64,000 bases of DNA from Macrobrachium rosenbergii (taxonomy: Eukaryota > Arthropoda > Malacostraca > Decapoda > Palaemonidae), in contig NC_089749.1 in assembly GCF_040412425.1 (NCBI RefSeq), positions 36,155,570 to 36,219,569 on the forward strand, read 5' to 3'. A program made the position numbers and the translations under genes. The notes beneath the pieces are model-generated. The model was not told the DNA's origin, searched no databases, and saw only the letters and a list, made by a program, of their open reading frames with translations. Each line of letters starts with the position of its first letter. The stretch's first letter is position 1. Shown piece by piece: positions 63,026 to 64,000 of this stretch.

Positions 63026-64000
63026 ATGACTATTTATCACATCACCGTGATTCATATACAATCAGAAAGCTACAAAAGTAATTTTAACATCAATCACATT
63101 ACCTCGGAAATAATATATTTTCATATATGTTACCAAGGGGAATTTTTTTAAGTTGATAATAAGTCCACCTGGGTAATATTTTTGGATCGAACCAGCGACG
63201 GACGAGGAATCAGGACTACAGTGAATTCAGATTTATCAACGAAATCAGCCACAGCTCTTGTATAAGTGAATAACATCTCCCGTCAACTCATTGGTCGAAC
63301 TCAGGTGTTTTGCGTTTGGAGACCATATCCACCCACCTCTGCCATGTTGACCGTATAAAATGCGTTTGTCGACTGTGGGTGATTTAATTATGACTATTTA
63401 TCACATCACCGTGATTCATATACAATCAGAAAGCTGGAAAAAGTCCTTTAATATCTTATTCACTCATTCTTGCAAAAATAATATATTTTATATATTACCA
63501 AGGGGAATTTTTATTTTTAGATAAGTCCATTATCCTGATCGAACCACACGGATTAGGAATCAGGACTACAGTGACGACTAAAAAAATCTCACAAGAGAGG
63601 TATAATGAATAACATCTCCCGTCAACTCACCCAGGAACTCAGGTGTTTTGCGTTTGGAGACGATATCCACCCACCTCTGCCATGCTGACCGTGTAGAGCG
63701 TTTGTCGACGTAGCCATATTATGACTATTTATCACATCACCGTGATTCATATACAATCAGAAAGCTACAAACGTCCTTTAATATCCATTCACTACCCAAA
63801 TAATATATTTACATATATGTTAGAAGGGAAATGATAATAAGTCCTTTGTCCCGTGGGATATAACCAGCGAACGAGGAATCAGGATAAGTGACAGGTTAAA
63901 AATACAAGAGAGGTATAATTGAATAACATGAGCCGTCAACTCACCCTGGAACTCAGGTTTTTGCGTTTGGAGTTATATATCCACCCACCTCTGCCATGTT
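63026..64000. repeat. tandem array of 330-364-bp units, cut by the window end
   Basis: ATGACTATTTATCACATCAC starts units at 63026, 63390 and 63721. Shared blocks in order: GTGATTCATATACAATCAGA, ATAATATATTT, GAGGAATCAGGA (GATTAGGAATCAGGA in unit 2), GAATAACATC, GAACTCAGG, TTTGCGTTTGGAG and ATCCACCCACCTCTGCCATG. Units differ mainly by many small block deletions. The third unit is incomplete at 64000. Confidence 0.9.

Overview
The window looks like AT-rich, repeat-dominated genomic DNA from an arthropod, most likely a decapod crustacean. That is an inference. It rests on the extreme density of (TA)n, (GA)n/(CT)n and (TTA)n microsatellites, several Penelope-like retroelements (PLEs), tRNA-derived SINEs, and animal-type Ty3/Gypsy retrotransposons. 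There are no bacterial-style operons, rRNA genes or CRISPR arrays. No complete host gene can be read with confidence. The two best host candidates are a possible first coding exon (8165-8344, followed by a consensus splice donor) and a 65-residue single-pass membrane microprotein (46126-46323).

Layout. 1-1.4 kb: decayed 3' end of a Ty3/Gypsy pol and the start of its 3' LTR. 1.4-17 kb: mostly anonymous DNA with microsatellites, two small inverted-repeat elements, a cluster of SINE-like sequences near 10 kb, a degenerate minisatellite near 12.5 kb and a 635-bp palindrome near 16.5 kb. 17.1-19.7 kb: a PLE (RT plus GIY-YIG remnant) with an inverted partial copy at its left. 20.8-23.1 kb: long (TA)n arrays around a second inverted PLE pair. 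24.9-31.0 kb: a nearly intact-sized LTR element on the minus strand, with 1.2-kb LTRs and gag and protease remnants but no RT or integrase, interrupted by a SINE. 31.1-31.3 kb: a PLE terminus. 31.5-37.1 kb: nothing recognisable. 37.2-39.0 kb: a third inverted PLE pair. 41.1 kb: a second SINE copy. 46.7-50.5 kb: a plus-strand Ty3/Gypsy-like element with gag, protease and integrase but no RT in between, carrying a third SINE copy in its leader. 51.8 kb: a promoter-like CRE palindrome plus TATA box. 53.3-54.5 kb: an interspersed repeat and a Tc1/mariner-type transposase remnant. 54.8-55.2 kb: another large palindrome. 56.2-57.7 kb: a fourth PLE. 58.5-59.5 kb: a foldback around a 700-bp (TA)n. 60.6-62.4 kb: a GC-rich 148-bp tandem array with strict two-monomer alternation. 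62.5-64.0 kb: a second copy of the 53.3-kb repeat running into a 330-364-bp tandem array cut by the window end.

The most notable signal is a set of five sequences at PLE termini. They can be aligned as hammerhead-ribozyme-like folds, with a CUGANGA-type box, a variable but complementary stem II, CGAAACGUH and a complementary stem I. PLEs are known to carry such ribozymes, so the class is not new, but the copies here show compensatory stem changes and sit beside (TA)n arrays. Other points worth checking are the protease-integrase order in the 47-50 kb element, the dimeric 148-bp array, and three SINE insertions with perfect 13-15-bp target-site duplications.
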